Origin: Cylicocyclus nassatus
Lineage: Eukaryota > Nematoda > Chromadorea > Rhabditida > Strongylidae
Length of the DNA: 64,000 nt
Direction of reading: 5' to 3'
Assembly: GCA_958299035.1 (NCBI GenBank)
Contig: CATQJL010000112.1
Location: forward strand, 14,918,880 to 14,982,879
The notes beneath the pieces are model-generated. The model was given only the letters and a program-made list of their open reading frames with translations, made no database searches and had not been told where the DNA came from. A program made the translations under genes and the position numbers. Each line of letters begins with the position of its first letter. Within the stretch, counting starts at the first letter, position 1. Below, in pieces: positions 37,316-48,829 of the stretch.

Positions 37316-37397
37316 CTACGACCACCTCCCCTATCGACTCCTCGATACGACCCCTTGGGGGGTCGTATCGAGGAGTCAAATGGGGAGGTGGTCGTAG
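37316..37397. repeat. 82-base near-perfect palindrome
   Basis: CTACGACCACCTCCCC... pairs with ...GGGGAGGTGGTCGTAG, meeting at CCCCTTGGGG; only one or two mismatches. Could form a cruciform. A related half is at 38150-38215 (GGGGGTCATAACC). Confidence 0.75.
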
Positions 37398-37424
37398 TTG
37401 GGTAATCTAATAATAGTGATAACA

Positions 37425-38105
37425 TGATATTCTTATCATATCCATAATTAGCATGTCAATTAACCCCTGTAGACAAAGTTTGAGCGAAGGAGTAGATTCT
37501 GAAGATTCAAGATACTAGGCTACCTAAGTGAAATGGTCATATTCCAACATGGTTAACTTCCACTTCAAAAGCCTCCAAACTGTGGAATTAAAAGCCAACC
37601 AAGATCTCATTTTCCCCTTTTTCGCTGTTAATGGCTGTGCTTTCACCAAATATTATTCAGAGCTAAGAAGACGAACCAGGCTTAAAACATTCCTATGGAA
37701 TCTACGAGGTTTAGGCTATCAATTCATATAAATACTGTTCGCTAAAAATGTTTTTCTGATATAGTTTATGGGGTGTGGCACATCCCCTTGAAAGCTGTGG
37801 CAGCGACAGCTTTCAAGGTGAAAGCACAGCCATTAACAGCGAAAAATGGGAAAATGAGATCTTTGTTGGCTTTTAATTCCACAGTTTGGAGGTCTTTTGA
37901 AGCGGGATTTTTGAGATGGACAAAGAAGGAGCAGTGCTTTGCCTTGAATGCAAAAACGGATAGCTAATTCACCTTTGAAATAAAGTTAATCATGTTGGAA
38001 AATGACCATTTCACTTAGGTAGCCTAGTATTTTGAATCTTCAGAACTACACATCAAACTTTGTCTACAGGGGTTAATTGACATGCTCATTATGGATATGT
38101 TGCCC
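37425..38105. mobile_element. Palindromic element (~680 bases)
   Basis: CATATCCATAATTAGCATGT at about 37438 is mirrored near 38080-38100; inner arms GAATTAAAAGCCAACCAAGA and mirror. The centre is near 37735. No coding signal. Confidence 0.6.
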
Positions 38106-38683
38106 TTTATCTTTGACAGGGCCTTCGGGTAATCCTATCTTAGGTATATAATTTAGGGGGGGGGTCTTATTAAGGCAGCAATCAGGGTGGGGGGTCATAA
38201 CCAGCGATCGTGTGCCACACCCCTTGCTTGACCTGATTATCACTACTTCCAAAATGTTTGTTTTTGAAACAATCACAGGGAAGAAAATAGTTTTTGCTCG
38301 TCTTCCCCCGTGTGTGGATTACTTGGTCCTGGAGCGAAAACCTGCAATTTGAAATGCCGCCAAATGGATAAATTCAAACTGACTGCAGCGCTTTTATCAG
38401 GACTGTAGAAATTCCTTCTGCTTTTACTATATCTTTCGCATCTTTTCACGTAATGATCGTCTCCACAGAATTCGACTGGAGGGGAGAAGCACAATCAGGC
38501 TTCTACCATTACATAAACCGAATGTTCGGATACGGCGATCTGCAACCGCCAATCGTGAGTCGAACTTCAACAGTATCACTTTTCGGTTTCCCTTGGCATT
38601 AAAGTGTAGAGCTTCTCAACGATTTGGTATCACGTTTAAAGATATAGCAATGAACTCGCAAATGTCTTTTCTGTCACATTTAG

Positions 38684-39260
38684 ATTGCCTTCAAACCCTC
38701 CGACAGCCGCCCTTAACAGCCCGTAGCAGCCGGCAGAGCCCGTAGCTGCCCGTAGCACTCAGGTCGCAGCAGCTGCTGGCTTTTGTTCATGAAAGCGTGA
38801 AATCGTCAGATTTTTACTTTCCACCAGAATAAGCTTTCCATCTTACACGCTTTTTTTCTCCTATTGCTTTTAATGTGCATCGACTCTTACACATTACAGA
38901 GATATTCAGGATAAACCGATAGCCAAGGAAAAGAATTGAGCAGAACCATACTTAAATGATAAACAAATAGCACACTTACGTAAACTGGACGCATCCAAAA
39001 TCAGAGAAATCACACCGTGAAACTTTGGCAAACTATGATTCAACTGCAGAAGGAAAAACAACAACAGTGGACATGATATATGATATGGAACTGCATACTG
39101 GCGGCAAACAGGAATGAAAAAGCGTAAAAGGAGAAACTTAGGCTGTACTCAAAGTGGTAAGAATTTGATTACTTTTTGCTCCTATGAACAAAAGTAGCCA
39201 GCGGCAGCTACGGGCTTCTACGGGCTGCTAACCGTGGCTGCTGGCGCGGTATGAAGGCAT
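38684..39260. mobile_element. Second, older copy of the GC-repeat Harbinger-type element
   Basis: The ends (GATTGCCTTCAAACC at left; ATGAAGGCATCC at right) and internal blocks (CAGCCCGTAGCAGCC; GGGCTGCTAACC; TTTGTTCATGAAAG against its mirror) match 32260-32919. Flanks TTA and TTT suggest a mutated target duplication. More diverged than the first copy. Confidence 0.6.
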
Positions 39261-39340
39261 CCTTTGAGTTACCACTTTGCTTGTTTCACTATGTGTCTTA
39301 ACGAGCAAATTGTAAGGATTTAGGAAAGGCGCAATTCTAT

Positions 39341-39613
39341 ATGAAATCATTTATTGCGCAGCTGTTTAATTGCATGGATCAAAAACAACGCAAACATTCA
39401 CATATACGCTGGATTCTCTGGTTTGATCATAGACTATGTAGACTATGCGTAAAAGGCATTTTCAAAGGGAAACAAGTATACTTTGGAACACAGGTAAGGA
39501 TTCAATGAATGGAAAAATACCTTATGTAAGAAACATGAAAGTGTGGACCCTTCTAGCTTTTGTTGAAGGCATATGTTGAAAGAAGCTTGACTGCGTTCAA
39601 TGTTGGCTTGTGA
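39341..39613 (+). CDS. Possible small two-exon gene (unidentified)
   Basis: ATG at 39341, 51 open codons ending at a strong donor CAG|GTAAGG (39493), a 63-base intron ending TTCTAG, and a second exon 39557-39611 in phase with TGA at 39611-39613. The product would be ~69 residues, rich in basic and aromatic residues, with four Cys and no signal peptide. Intron size is typical of nematodes. No recognised family; chance is possible. An Arg/Gln-rich frame at 39765-39860 downstream is also open. Confidence 0.2.
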
Positions 39614-41144
39614 TTACAAGTGCAGCTATAATGCTTTAAGCTTCTTTACCTAATTATATGGGATCCTGTTTTGAGCTTGACGGATTCACAAATATTGAGT
39701 CCTTCTCAATTTGCAATAAACACCTATATATGCACAAGATCAGTTGTCTCGTTTAGATTCAAAAATGAATGAGTTTTTACAAGATGACAGATCAAGACAA
39801 CAAACACTTCAACAAAGAGCTGCTACGATAAGAACTAGGAGAAGAAACCAAGCCAGTTTTCAGTTTAACGCAGTTATTTATGTCTTAATTTCACCTCATA
39901 CAGGTAGAGAGGCAGCTGAATGTATGCAAGCTTACAAGTGCTAAAGTGCCGACTATCAAAAATACTTATCATTATTTGGCTATTTGAAATCAGTTGGTAT
40001 ATCCGCTTTGCCCTGCCCTGACACTATGATAGAATCACTAAGCCTACTTTTCGTACAATATCTCCCTGTCCTGGTTCCACCCTATATCTATCCTGCCTTA
40101 GCTTTTTTCGTAATCAGCATGAGCTCTTACCTCCTGTGCCAACCCCAACCCTTGGCTCAAAAATCAATAAAATTTATATCAATCTAGAAGGAAAAGTAGC
40201 CTATGACATCTGCCGCAAAGCGTACGTGTGCAAAGTTCAATATAATTCACATGAATAAAAATTCTGTTTGGAACACACGTACCAAACCAGTAAGGTACTC
40301 AGAAATTCCGTCCGGGGGGGGGGGGAATTTTTTGATGAAAGTGCGTGTTGCCGCGACGCACTCCGATAACGAGTTTGATATGCCTAAAAAACTTCGCGTG
40401 CCCATAACCCCAAAATTTCAGACTCAAAAAAACTCTTTTATAAAGCCAAGTTGGATTTCTAAACATAGTTTAAAATTTATTTCAATTATTCAAAATATGA
40501 GCAAGTCACTTGCACATTTTTATAACACATGTAAATAACTTTCAAAGTTTCGCGACCCATTCCCTTGAAGGGTACTGTATGGAGCAAATCGCTTATCGCT
40601 CTTCGTTACTCTAGGATCACGGCAAGAACTTCTCCAGCATATGGAACCATTGTGAAATAAGCCATCTGACTAATTTTTTCCAAAAAATCTGAATTACCGT
40701 GTATTAGAGTTATCGCGCACACTGACTCCACCACACAGCTTTTTACGAGTGTTTTCAACCTTTTCAGCTGTGTCACATTTCTAAGAAATGCTGCGGATTC
40801 AGTAATCACGTAAATCACGATCAGAAGGGAAGCACCACAGTTAAAGTGCAAACTTCATATTCGAAATCAGCGGCTTCTGTTACCTTAGTATAGGAGTGTC
40901 TATCTTGTTTGGTTTTGTTCGGCGGCAGAACATGGCCTTCAATGGCCTAAAATCCTTGTCGGAGTTCCCACCGTAATCTTACGGTAATGAGAGTGAGTGA
41001 TGGTTTTCTCGGTACTGTAAGTCTGAACTGAATCTTGACCCACAGAGTGGTACCTAAAGGTCCGCGAAAGACATCAAGCGAGGAAGCTATAATCAAAGAG
41101 TGGGCACAATTTTTTGGGACATCCTGTATGCATACATACATATA

Positions 41145-42160
41145 AGGTCGTTCCGAAAGTTCTTTCCGTTTTTTCAACCTATCATAAAAACACGTGGAAT
41201 GAAGATAGAGGAACACTTTAGGCACTGTCCGACGCAGCTTTTCTTCGTCTTTTCAACTGTTGTATTCTGTGCTGCTTGCTCTTGCAGTCAGTGAGATAAT
41301 GGCCGAAATTTTGCACCCATGGTTTTTACCATGTCCAAATTTGGCAATTTTTCACAATCTTCTTTTTTGACTTTTACGAAAGCTTTGATAGCAGTTAGAT
41401 GAGCAAACAAAGTGCAATTTAATGCAGTTTTTCGCCGATTATAGCTAGCCTCAAAAATTTTTAAGAATTAATTTTCTGATGCTATCAAATTACACTTTTG
41501 GGGACGCCAAGAGCCATAGAACATAAGACGGCTCACAACTAAGGCGTTATTTGATGCAGCTTTTCCTTCTCTTTCTAAAAAATGTATTTTCTTTTCAATT
41601 TGCGGGGTCTTTAGCGATAAAGTTTCCATAATTTTTGATTTTGAAACCGCCCCAGCCTGTACACGTAAAATGCGAAACCTTATATTTACAAGCGGTAAAC
41701 GCTCAGTTGCTTTGTAAATATCGTCGATAATCGTAACTGACTTTAAAAAGATTCAAAATATATTTATACTTGCCAGTGTTCGGAGCGTTTCTGTATTTTG
41801 GAACTTTGCAAAAGTGAAGAATTTTGGAAAAATTATTTCAAAAAATATGGAGAAGCCAGCTGGATTTGCCAAAAAATGTATTGCATTGCACTTTGTTTAC
41901 TTTATTTGACTGCTATCAAAGCTTCTCCGAAAGTTAAAAACGAAGATTGTGAGAAATTGTCAAATTTGGACATGGTAAAAACCATGGGTTCAAAATTTCG
42001 GCGATTATCTCAGTGATCACAAGAGTAAGCGAAGTGAGAACATGACTGCTAGAAAGAGGGAGAAACGTTGCGTCGGATAGTGCCTAAAGCGTTTATCTAC
42101 CTTCATTCCAGGTGTTTTTGTGATAGGTTAGAAGAACGGAAGGAACTTTTGGAACGACCT
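41145..42160. mobile_element. mariner-type palindromic element AGGTCGTTCCGAAAG
   Basis: Ends AGGTCGTTCCGAAAGTTC and mirror AGGTCGTTCCAAAAGTTC; inner arms CATGTCCAAATTTG and CAAATTTGGACATG. About 1.0 kb, meeting near 41640. The 72-codon frame at 41798-42016 is arm sequence. Confidence 0.65.
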
Positions 42161-42173
42161 AATACAAACATAC

Positions 42174-42555
42174 CAGTGGCGTACCGCGGCGAGGGGGAGG
42201 GCGGGGGGGGGGGAGCCCTCCCACCCCCCCCCCCCCCGAGAACAGGTCGCGAATTTGAAAGTTACTTACATGGGTCATAAAATTGTGCAAACGACTTGTC
42301 TGCATTTGTAAATAATTGAAATAATTTTTGAAAATTTTTAAAAATTCATTTTAGCCTCATAAAAAAAAACTTTTTTGGGGGTGTGGCTGACACCATGCCC
42401 CCTTTTTCTAAAATTTCAGGGTTCTGAGCCCGCGAAAATTTTAGAGAGCATACCAAAAATTTTTTCGGAGTGCGTGACTGACGCCACGCACCTTTATCGG
42501 AAAATTTTTTTTGTCGCCCCCCCCCCCCCGAGCCGAAATCCTGGGTTCGCTACTG
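42174..42555. mobile_element. hAT-type miniature element with 8-base target duplication
   Basis: AAACATAC is directly repeated at 42166-42173 and 42556-42563. Ends CAGTGGCGTACC and mirror CAGTAGCGAACC are hAT-like; long G and C runs follow (42196-42238, 42518-42530). No transposase. Confidence 0.75.
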
Positions 42556-42854
42556 AAACATACATACATAATACATACCTACAGACAGACATACATATAT
42601 ACCGAAACACATCAGCTTTATATAATATATGAGATCAATGATTTTATACACACAGTAGAATGCTATCAACTCTTCAATATATTTTTAACAACAACGTTCA
42701 ACTACCGCTGGCGCACAATGAACATTATCTATTGTACACGGTGGGGGGAAAGTTTTTGAACACGGTATCTTTGACGTAGTGTTGAAACTAGGCAAGATGA
42801 TTACATGAAATCAATAGGTAATGTTTACTTAACTGTCTGATACACAAACTGGCT

Positions 42855-43075
42855 TTACAATTCGAAGGTTTCTCCTTTAACGCGAACACAAGCTCGAAAA
42901 TGTTTGGGAACGCTGTACTTGGTGGCAAGGAAGTGCTTCACGTCAATTTCTTCCTGAAGAGCAGCTGCAGAAATTTTTTTAAAGATCCCTATGCCAAAAG
43001 TGTGCCTTCGTGTTGAGCATGTTTTGACCTGTTCATGTGTTGTCGAGAATTGTTTCAACAAATGTACCCGGATTA
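42855..43075 (-). other. Unidentified coding-like open stretch
   Basis: A minus-strand frame ends ...YSVPKHFRACVRVKGETFEL followed by TAA, with a balanced composition unlike the arm-readthrough frames. It lies ~110 bases from a GGTGGGGGGAAAGTTTTTGAAC sequence (42740) that resembles a Tc1-like end, so it may be part of a decayed transposon. No family recognised. Confidence 0.2.
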
Positions 43076-44890
43076 AACCTTTATCATCAGCTCTCTCTCA
43101 GGACCTCCGAGTCCATCTCACAAGAAAGCACCAACGTTCAGCTTTCGATAAACGTTGAATTTGTATTCAGATGTGTTTTGTATGTTGAAGCTAAACAGAC
43201 TCATAAGCCGTAGACCTGATTAGTGTTGATTACAACCAAACATGACTGCGAAGAAATAATTTAAGCTATAAAAATGACAACTCTGATCCCATGACAAAAA
43301 TATAGTGTAGCTGAAGGAACTTTCTCAAGTCCTTTTACTTAGTGATACCCGGAAGAATTCAAGAGCCTAGTAGTTTATGCATGAAACTAAACAAGGAACA
43401 ATCATTGTTATCCAAATAGTGTGAAGATTTTACTTGGGTAAAAAAGCGAATGTTAAAATGCGTTGCTTCACAAACGATGAATATCGAGGGTTCTGGTCTA
43501 TTTCTGAGACATTTTGCGGATCGGAATTATAGTAACTCTTAGTCTTTGGAAATGACAATCGCGCGAGTGAAGGACTATAGCGCCCATACACACTTACATG
43601 AACAAGCCGCCTCCCTCACCTTCACCCCTAAACTGTGACACCTTATAGAAAAAACCATCATGTTTCCATGTGTTTCCTACTCGTTGTAGTATGTGCTCTA
43701 TTTCTGAAATAGCACGTGAAGTAGGGCGAATTTTACGACGGACGATTGGTAAGACGAACAATAACTGTCTCAGGAGTGGAGGGTTCGCAACAAATTTTCA
43801 ATGGCAAAAAAAGTTTTGAGCCTACAATCATATCAACAATGGATCGGTTGCGGACGAAAACAGTTAGTGTAAGGCACCTACAAAAGCTTGGAAGTTTGAG
43901 TTTCAAACGGCTCTCCCAATTTCATAGTAATAAGTGTGAGCTTACTGTGACAAATTCGCCTTGTTTTGGTCCACAGCTTTCTCAGTATTTTTAAACCTCC
44001 TGTTTGAAAGTGAGAAGCGTAATCCAAAGTATAAGCAAGGGAGGACATTATTTGTTGTAGGAAACGAAGAATATTCGAGTTTTAAGACCAAGCCATGCAT
44101 CTTTAACCATATTATCTGAGCCGTACTCAAAACTGGTAGCGATCTTTATTGAACTCAAAAAACTTCCTCGAACATTTCTGTGAGGCGCAGCACAGCAGCA
44201 TTTGTGTGATAGAGTTCTTTGAAGTTACGTCACTGTACATCAGTATTTCCAATGAGGCTGCTAGGCAAGCCATATTCAAACTGTTGACAGAACATCATGG
44301 ATCTCTACACTTGTACGCGGCTTAATATCAATCAAATAACGCTCCTTAGTGAGTGATTATACTGGTGCATCTTTCGCTGGTCTGGACAGTATTATGAACA
44401 AGTAATATGGTTAGCGATGGGGCAAAGGTTAGATTCCACCGTAGCATTGTCTTTATGTCCAAAACTGAAGCTCCTATACTTGCTCGGAAACTACTACTGT
44501 ACTGTCACTACATAGATAATTGCTGCATAGATAACTGCTTTGTTGTTCCCATGTAGACCGAATTTGACATCTGCTTCAATCTCTTGAACAGCCACTCTCT
44601 TGAACAACATCAAGTTTACACGAGCTTCCAACGGAAATTGGCTGCCCTTTCTCCCTGTACAGATACTTATCTAATGGCGCATACAAAACAAAATGGTTTT
44701 CAAAACCCAACAGCAAAACTATCATGGTGCATTACAGCTCTGCGCATCCTTGGAGCATCGAGAGTGCAGTAATTGGCAAAATGTTCAAACGGCAGAGCGG
44801 TGTCTCTTCCAGCATGAACGCGCCATATCCACGGATCTGGCAAAACATCGAGTTTTTTAATGGATATTCTGTGGCGGCCAACCACCCTAA

Positions 44891-45489
44891 CAAGGGAACG
44901 ATCCCAACTTAACCTGGCCTCCTTGAATGAATCGCATGTCGTTAGATGCGTCTTGATGAGCTAACTCCACATCCACATTCTATATCTGCGATGCCGTTTT
45001 CTGGAGGAAGTTACGAGCGTTCAAAAGTTCAAACATGGCGAACATTCAGCGCCATTCTCAAGAACTATTCGTTCAAAAACGCTCATCTGCGTCTTCGGTA
45101 AATGTGAGCATCCCTCGAAATTGTTTTATAGCACATCATGCATTAGAGCCCCAGTGACTTCACGGATTCGAAATGCGGTTGCATGTGTGAACTCACTAGA
45201 TTTCCAACGCACGATGTGCTATAAAATCCAACTTGGGAGTGCATGACTAGCAAGATATAATCAATTTTGAGGGATACTCACATTTACAGGAAACGCAGAT
45301 AAGTGTTTTTGAACAACTAATTTTTAAGGATGCAGCGCTGTTCGTCAAATTTGGACATTTGAACGCTCATAACTTCCTCTAGAGAATGGCATCGCAGATA
45401 TAGAAGGTAGATTCAAAATCAGCTTATTGAGACTTACTTAATGATATGCGTTTCATTCCTATCGGCCACTTAATTTGGGATCATTCTTG
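44891..45489. mobile_element. Palindromic element CAAGGGAACGATCCCAACTTAA
   Basis: Left CAAGGGAACGATCCCAAC, right mirror CAAGAATGATCCCAAA; inner mirrored blocks TATATCTGCGATGCCGTTTT and GTAACTTCC. Meets near 45200. Same family as 21641-22092. Confidence 0.6.
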
Positions 45490-45805
45490 TAAGTATGCTC
45501 GTTTGCCTGATTGTAGATCTCACGCACAAGAGCAGTCTACAAATTCCATTTTGCGTTCCTTTTGTATGCGACGAGTTCAGCAGAGAACTAAAGAAAAGTT
45601 TTCACCACGCGGGCCTCGAAAGCGACGTACGATGTACGTACGTAGGACGGGGGTCATAGACATCCCACCCCCTCACATCACAAGCTAACACGCAATCGCT
45701 TCTATGAACGCTTATGTTTAAGTGCTAGTTGTGTTTGTCCATTTGAAAGAGAGTGGGATTCCATGGAGTCGGTGTATTCTGTCCCACTACTTAATCATAT
45801 GGAGA

Positions 45806-47211
45806 TCAGTAACGGGCGAAGCCGGCAGACCTTTGTGTGTAATGGTCACGAGGCACCTGACGAACCTGAAAAATTGAAAGTATACCCCTCTAGGCGCCCT
45901 CCACAGGCAACCTCATGGTGATCAGCAAGAACGCGGTTATCACGATTTTATCGATTGAGCTCTATACAGTAGCCCACAAGACGTTATTAGCGTCCTGGAT
46001 TACATCAAAAAACTCAAAAATTAATTGCAAGGAAGTGTGCACTGCCGTTACGAACGAGCTGGTCCCGTATCTAGCTCTAGGTTTTGACCTACGGATCGGG
46101 TCAGTTCAACTGTAAAAATGGGGCATTCTGGTATATGCATACCAACAGGGCGCTGTGGGTAGTCTGTTCTCACTGTCTACCGAAGGCTATCAGGGCAAGC
46201 GTTGGCTTAGTGTCTCTCCTGTTATCACCCCTGCTACCTTTTGCTGAATTAGGTCTTTGTATTAGGTTGTAACAGAATTAATGCAGGTTTTGAATTCCAA
46301 CCGCAATAACTCATACATTTTTCATTTCTAAGTAGGTTGCAAAACACCATTCAATAGAGCAAAGCAATCTCTACAAGATGGCAATCTTGCTTTAGCAACA
46401 ACTCTGATCCACTACGAGTTTCGAGCCAAAAACTAAAAAGATTCAAATGTCCGAAAAATTGAGAAAAATCGTAACTCAGTTCCTAAAAAACCTACAAAAA
46501 TTCTAACTTGCTCACGTAAACACTATTCGCATAAGACATCTATATACGCCTTTGCCGTATTTTTTTCTCTGTTAGAAATCAAGAAAACGGAAATTTTCGT
46601 GCGTTCGCCAAAGTGATGCTGTGCCCTTTCCACATAGGTAGCTGTATACTACAGACCTATAGAAGTACTAACGCAAAGCTCTCTACAAGCTTTAGTTCTC
46701 GAGTTATATCGAATATAATTTTCCCTAGTCAGATGGTCCAAGCTAAAATTCAAATTTCTCGAGAACTAAAGCTTGTAGAAAGCTGAAAATTTACGTTTGT
46801 ACTTCTACAGCCTTGTAGTATAAAACTACTTATGCGGGGACGACACAGCAACACTTTAGCGAATGCACGAACATTTCCGTTATCTCGATTTCTAACAAAG
46901 GAAAAATTGTGGCAACGGCGTATATAGACGTCTCTTGTAGATAGTGCTTACGTGAGCAAGCTAGAATTTTTGTAGGTTTTTTAGGAACTGAGTTACGATT
47001 TTTCTCAATTTTTCGGACATTTGAATCTTTTTAGTTTTTGGCTCGAAACTCGTAGTGATCAGAGTTGTTGCTAAAGCAAGATTGCCATCTTGTAGAGATT
47101 GCTTTGCTCTATTGAATGGTGTTTTGCAACCTACTTAGAAATGAAAAATGTATGAGTTATTGCGGTTGGAATTCAAAACCTGCATTAATTCTGTTACAAT
47201 CTAATATTAGA
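45806..47211 (-). mobile_element. Helitron carrying a 937-base palindrome in its 5' end
   Basis: Minus strand: starts TCTAATATTA at 47211 (plus T at 47212) and ends CCCGTTACTGA (CTRR) at 45806, preceded on the plus strand by A. Near the 3' end is CTGCCGGCTTCGCCCG. The tail CTGAATTAGGTCTTTGTAT is split by 46265-47201. Confidence 0.55.
46265..47201. mobile_element. Near-perfect palindromic mariner-type element
   Basis: TA at 46263-46264 and 47202-47203. The arms start GGTTGTAACAGAATTAATGC and mirror and stay almost identical for most of ~450 bases each, with a short centre near 46730. High arm identity suggests recent gain or arm conversion. Confidence 0.75.
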
Positions 47212-47659
47212 TGCGGTGCTTGAGGTGCAGGTTGCAATAGTTTTTGCTCTTTTTAGACTCTGAAAAAGGCATTATCGTCGAACGTTAGCCTACGAGTTTG
47301 ATAAAGATGGTTACAAGTTTTGATTACAGCTCAGATAATATAGCTGGAGTTACAAAAATGCCAAGAATTGTAGACAATCGAGTGCTAAGTCTAAGGTCAT
47401 ACATGTTTGAAAGACAAGTTTCCGAAACGTAGGAAATACTGATTTGTAGCAGATAATGGTTCATAGTGTCCATAGAAGTAACCTGACATGCCGATGGAAA
47501 ATTACATCTAAACCACATGTCGGAGGCTCTCAAATAGTGAGCTCGGCAAGGTGACAATTCATCGCAATTTGCCTAGCTTCGTATTGGACTAGTTGATATG
47601 TTGTACACAATGTCATTCATTTGATATAACGCTAATTCTAACGCATTACTTTTACCAGG

Positions 47660-48431
47660 TTGGCACATAAGTTTTGCAACTTTTCTCGTAACTTTTCTCT
47701 TATACTATGTAGCAATCCCATTTTGTGATATCATGTAGATCGTAATGTAAGCTGCAAGCCTGCGCAAATCTTTTGATTTTTGATGACGTAGTACAAAAAA
47801 TCCAAACATTTTTTCAAAACTGTTGAAAATCGAGGTTTCACGGCTTTTTGGCAAACATGACGCCCTACGAAACCCAAACTAAACATATCAAAAAGAAATT
47901 ATAGGCAGCATGTTGCTAGAAGTGGACGCATTGGAATCAGTAAAAAAAAATGAAATTCAAACACAAGTCAATATGGGGCGCGTTTGAGAAGTTGAACAAG
48001 TCAAATGCGTCAAGTTCTGAAGGCAATTTGTCAATAACTAAGCTGCGAAAATTCAGAATTCGCTATAACTTTGCACTGTAGGGTAATCCTACTCCTATAC
48101 GGTAAACACGAATATCATACTCATTTGTCACTAAAATGGAAGTCATTTTTTGATCTGACGAACGAGGCCTTTTCATGCGAAATGGGTCTCATTTTTGTGA
48201 TCAGCATGTCGAATAAGCCCTATAGGTCAAGTTTCAGCAATATCTGATGCATTCTAAAATTTTTCCCATAGTACCGTAAACCTACCGTTATCCTTACATT
48301 AGATGTGAAATTCGGCAAAATGTGTGCATTAAAAGCTTACATCATAATCCTTACATTGCCAAAAAATAAATGCGCCACGTTCAACGAGACAAAAGTTATA
48401 TAAAAATTGCAGTACTTATGTGCCAACCTAA
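47660..48431. mobile_element. mariner-type element GGTTGGCACATAAGT
   Basis: Left GGTTGGCACATAAGTTTTGC, right mirror GGTTGGCACATAAGTACTGC, matching the general mariner end style; ~770 bases. Lacks a recognisable transposase, so a deletion derivative. It ends ~300 bases before the TATA box of the saposin-like gene. Confidence 0.6.
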
Positions 48432-48725
48432 TACATCTCATCCGATCGTAGCATATTTTTTACCTATTGAACAAATTCTGAATTTATGCTCCCATTTGAT
48501 TACGGAACGATTGTCGTTCAAAGTTGCAAGAAATCAATCCGTATGTATGGACTTTGTAACATAATGCTCTTTGTCTTATCATCCAATTTTCAAAGCTTTA
48601 CGCAACACTAAAAAGTCCCATGTGCTTTGAATTTTCACTACAGTCAGATCAAAAGCTTATTTAGGTGAAAATCCAAAATCGCTCCACTTGTCAGTAAAAA
48701 TATCAAATGGTTCTCGCTTTCTTGC

Positions 48726-48733
48726 TATATAAA
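48726..48733 (+). promoter_or_regulatory. TATA-like box of the saposin-like gene
   Basis: The motif TATATAAA lies 97 bases upstream of the predicted ATG. A pyrimidine-rich stretch ending TTCTTTTAG follows at about 48805-48813, just before the start codon, and could be a trans-splice acceptor. Position and match only; not tested. Confidence 0.35.
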
Positions 48734-48829
48734 CACGGTTTAGTATCGCTACTTTGTCACTCTCTTCGTTCTTCATCAAGTTATAAATTAGCTAACAGAG
48801 TGCGTTCTTTTAGGCAGACTAACTGAAGA

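Larger units (their letters stand above)
39983..42634 (-). mobile_element. Degraded Helitron with nested insertions
   Basis: Right end ATATATGAGA|T with CATCAGCTTTATATAA and a CAGACAGACATAC microsatellite is the same 5' end as the other minus-strand Helitrons. Left part (GTTGGTATATCCGCTTTGCC, about 39987) resembles their 3' end, but CTRR is not kept. Inside: a mariner-type piece (about 40550-41127), the palindrome 41145-42160 and the hAT element 42174-42555. Confidence 0.4.

Noticed and set aside
41798..42016. 72-codon frame with a membrane-like segment
   Set aside because: It is one arm of the palindrome 41145-42160; the other arm carries the same sequence inverted and broken.
43746..43994. 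82-codon frame as a Tc1-like transposase piece
   Set aside because: Surroundings hint at a decayed transposon, but no catalytic or HTH motif can be recognised and ends were not found.
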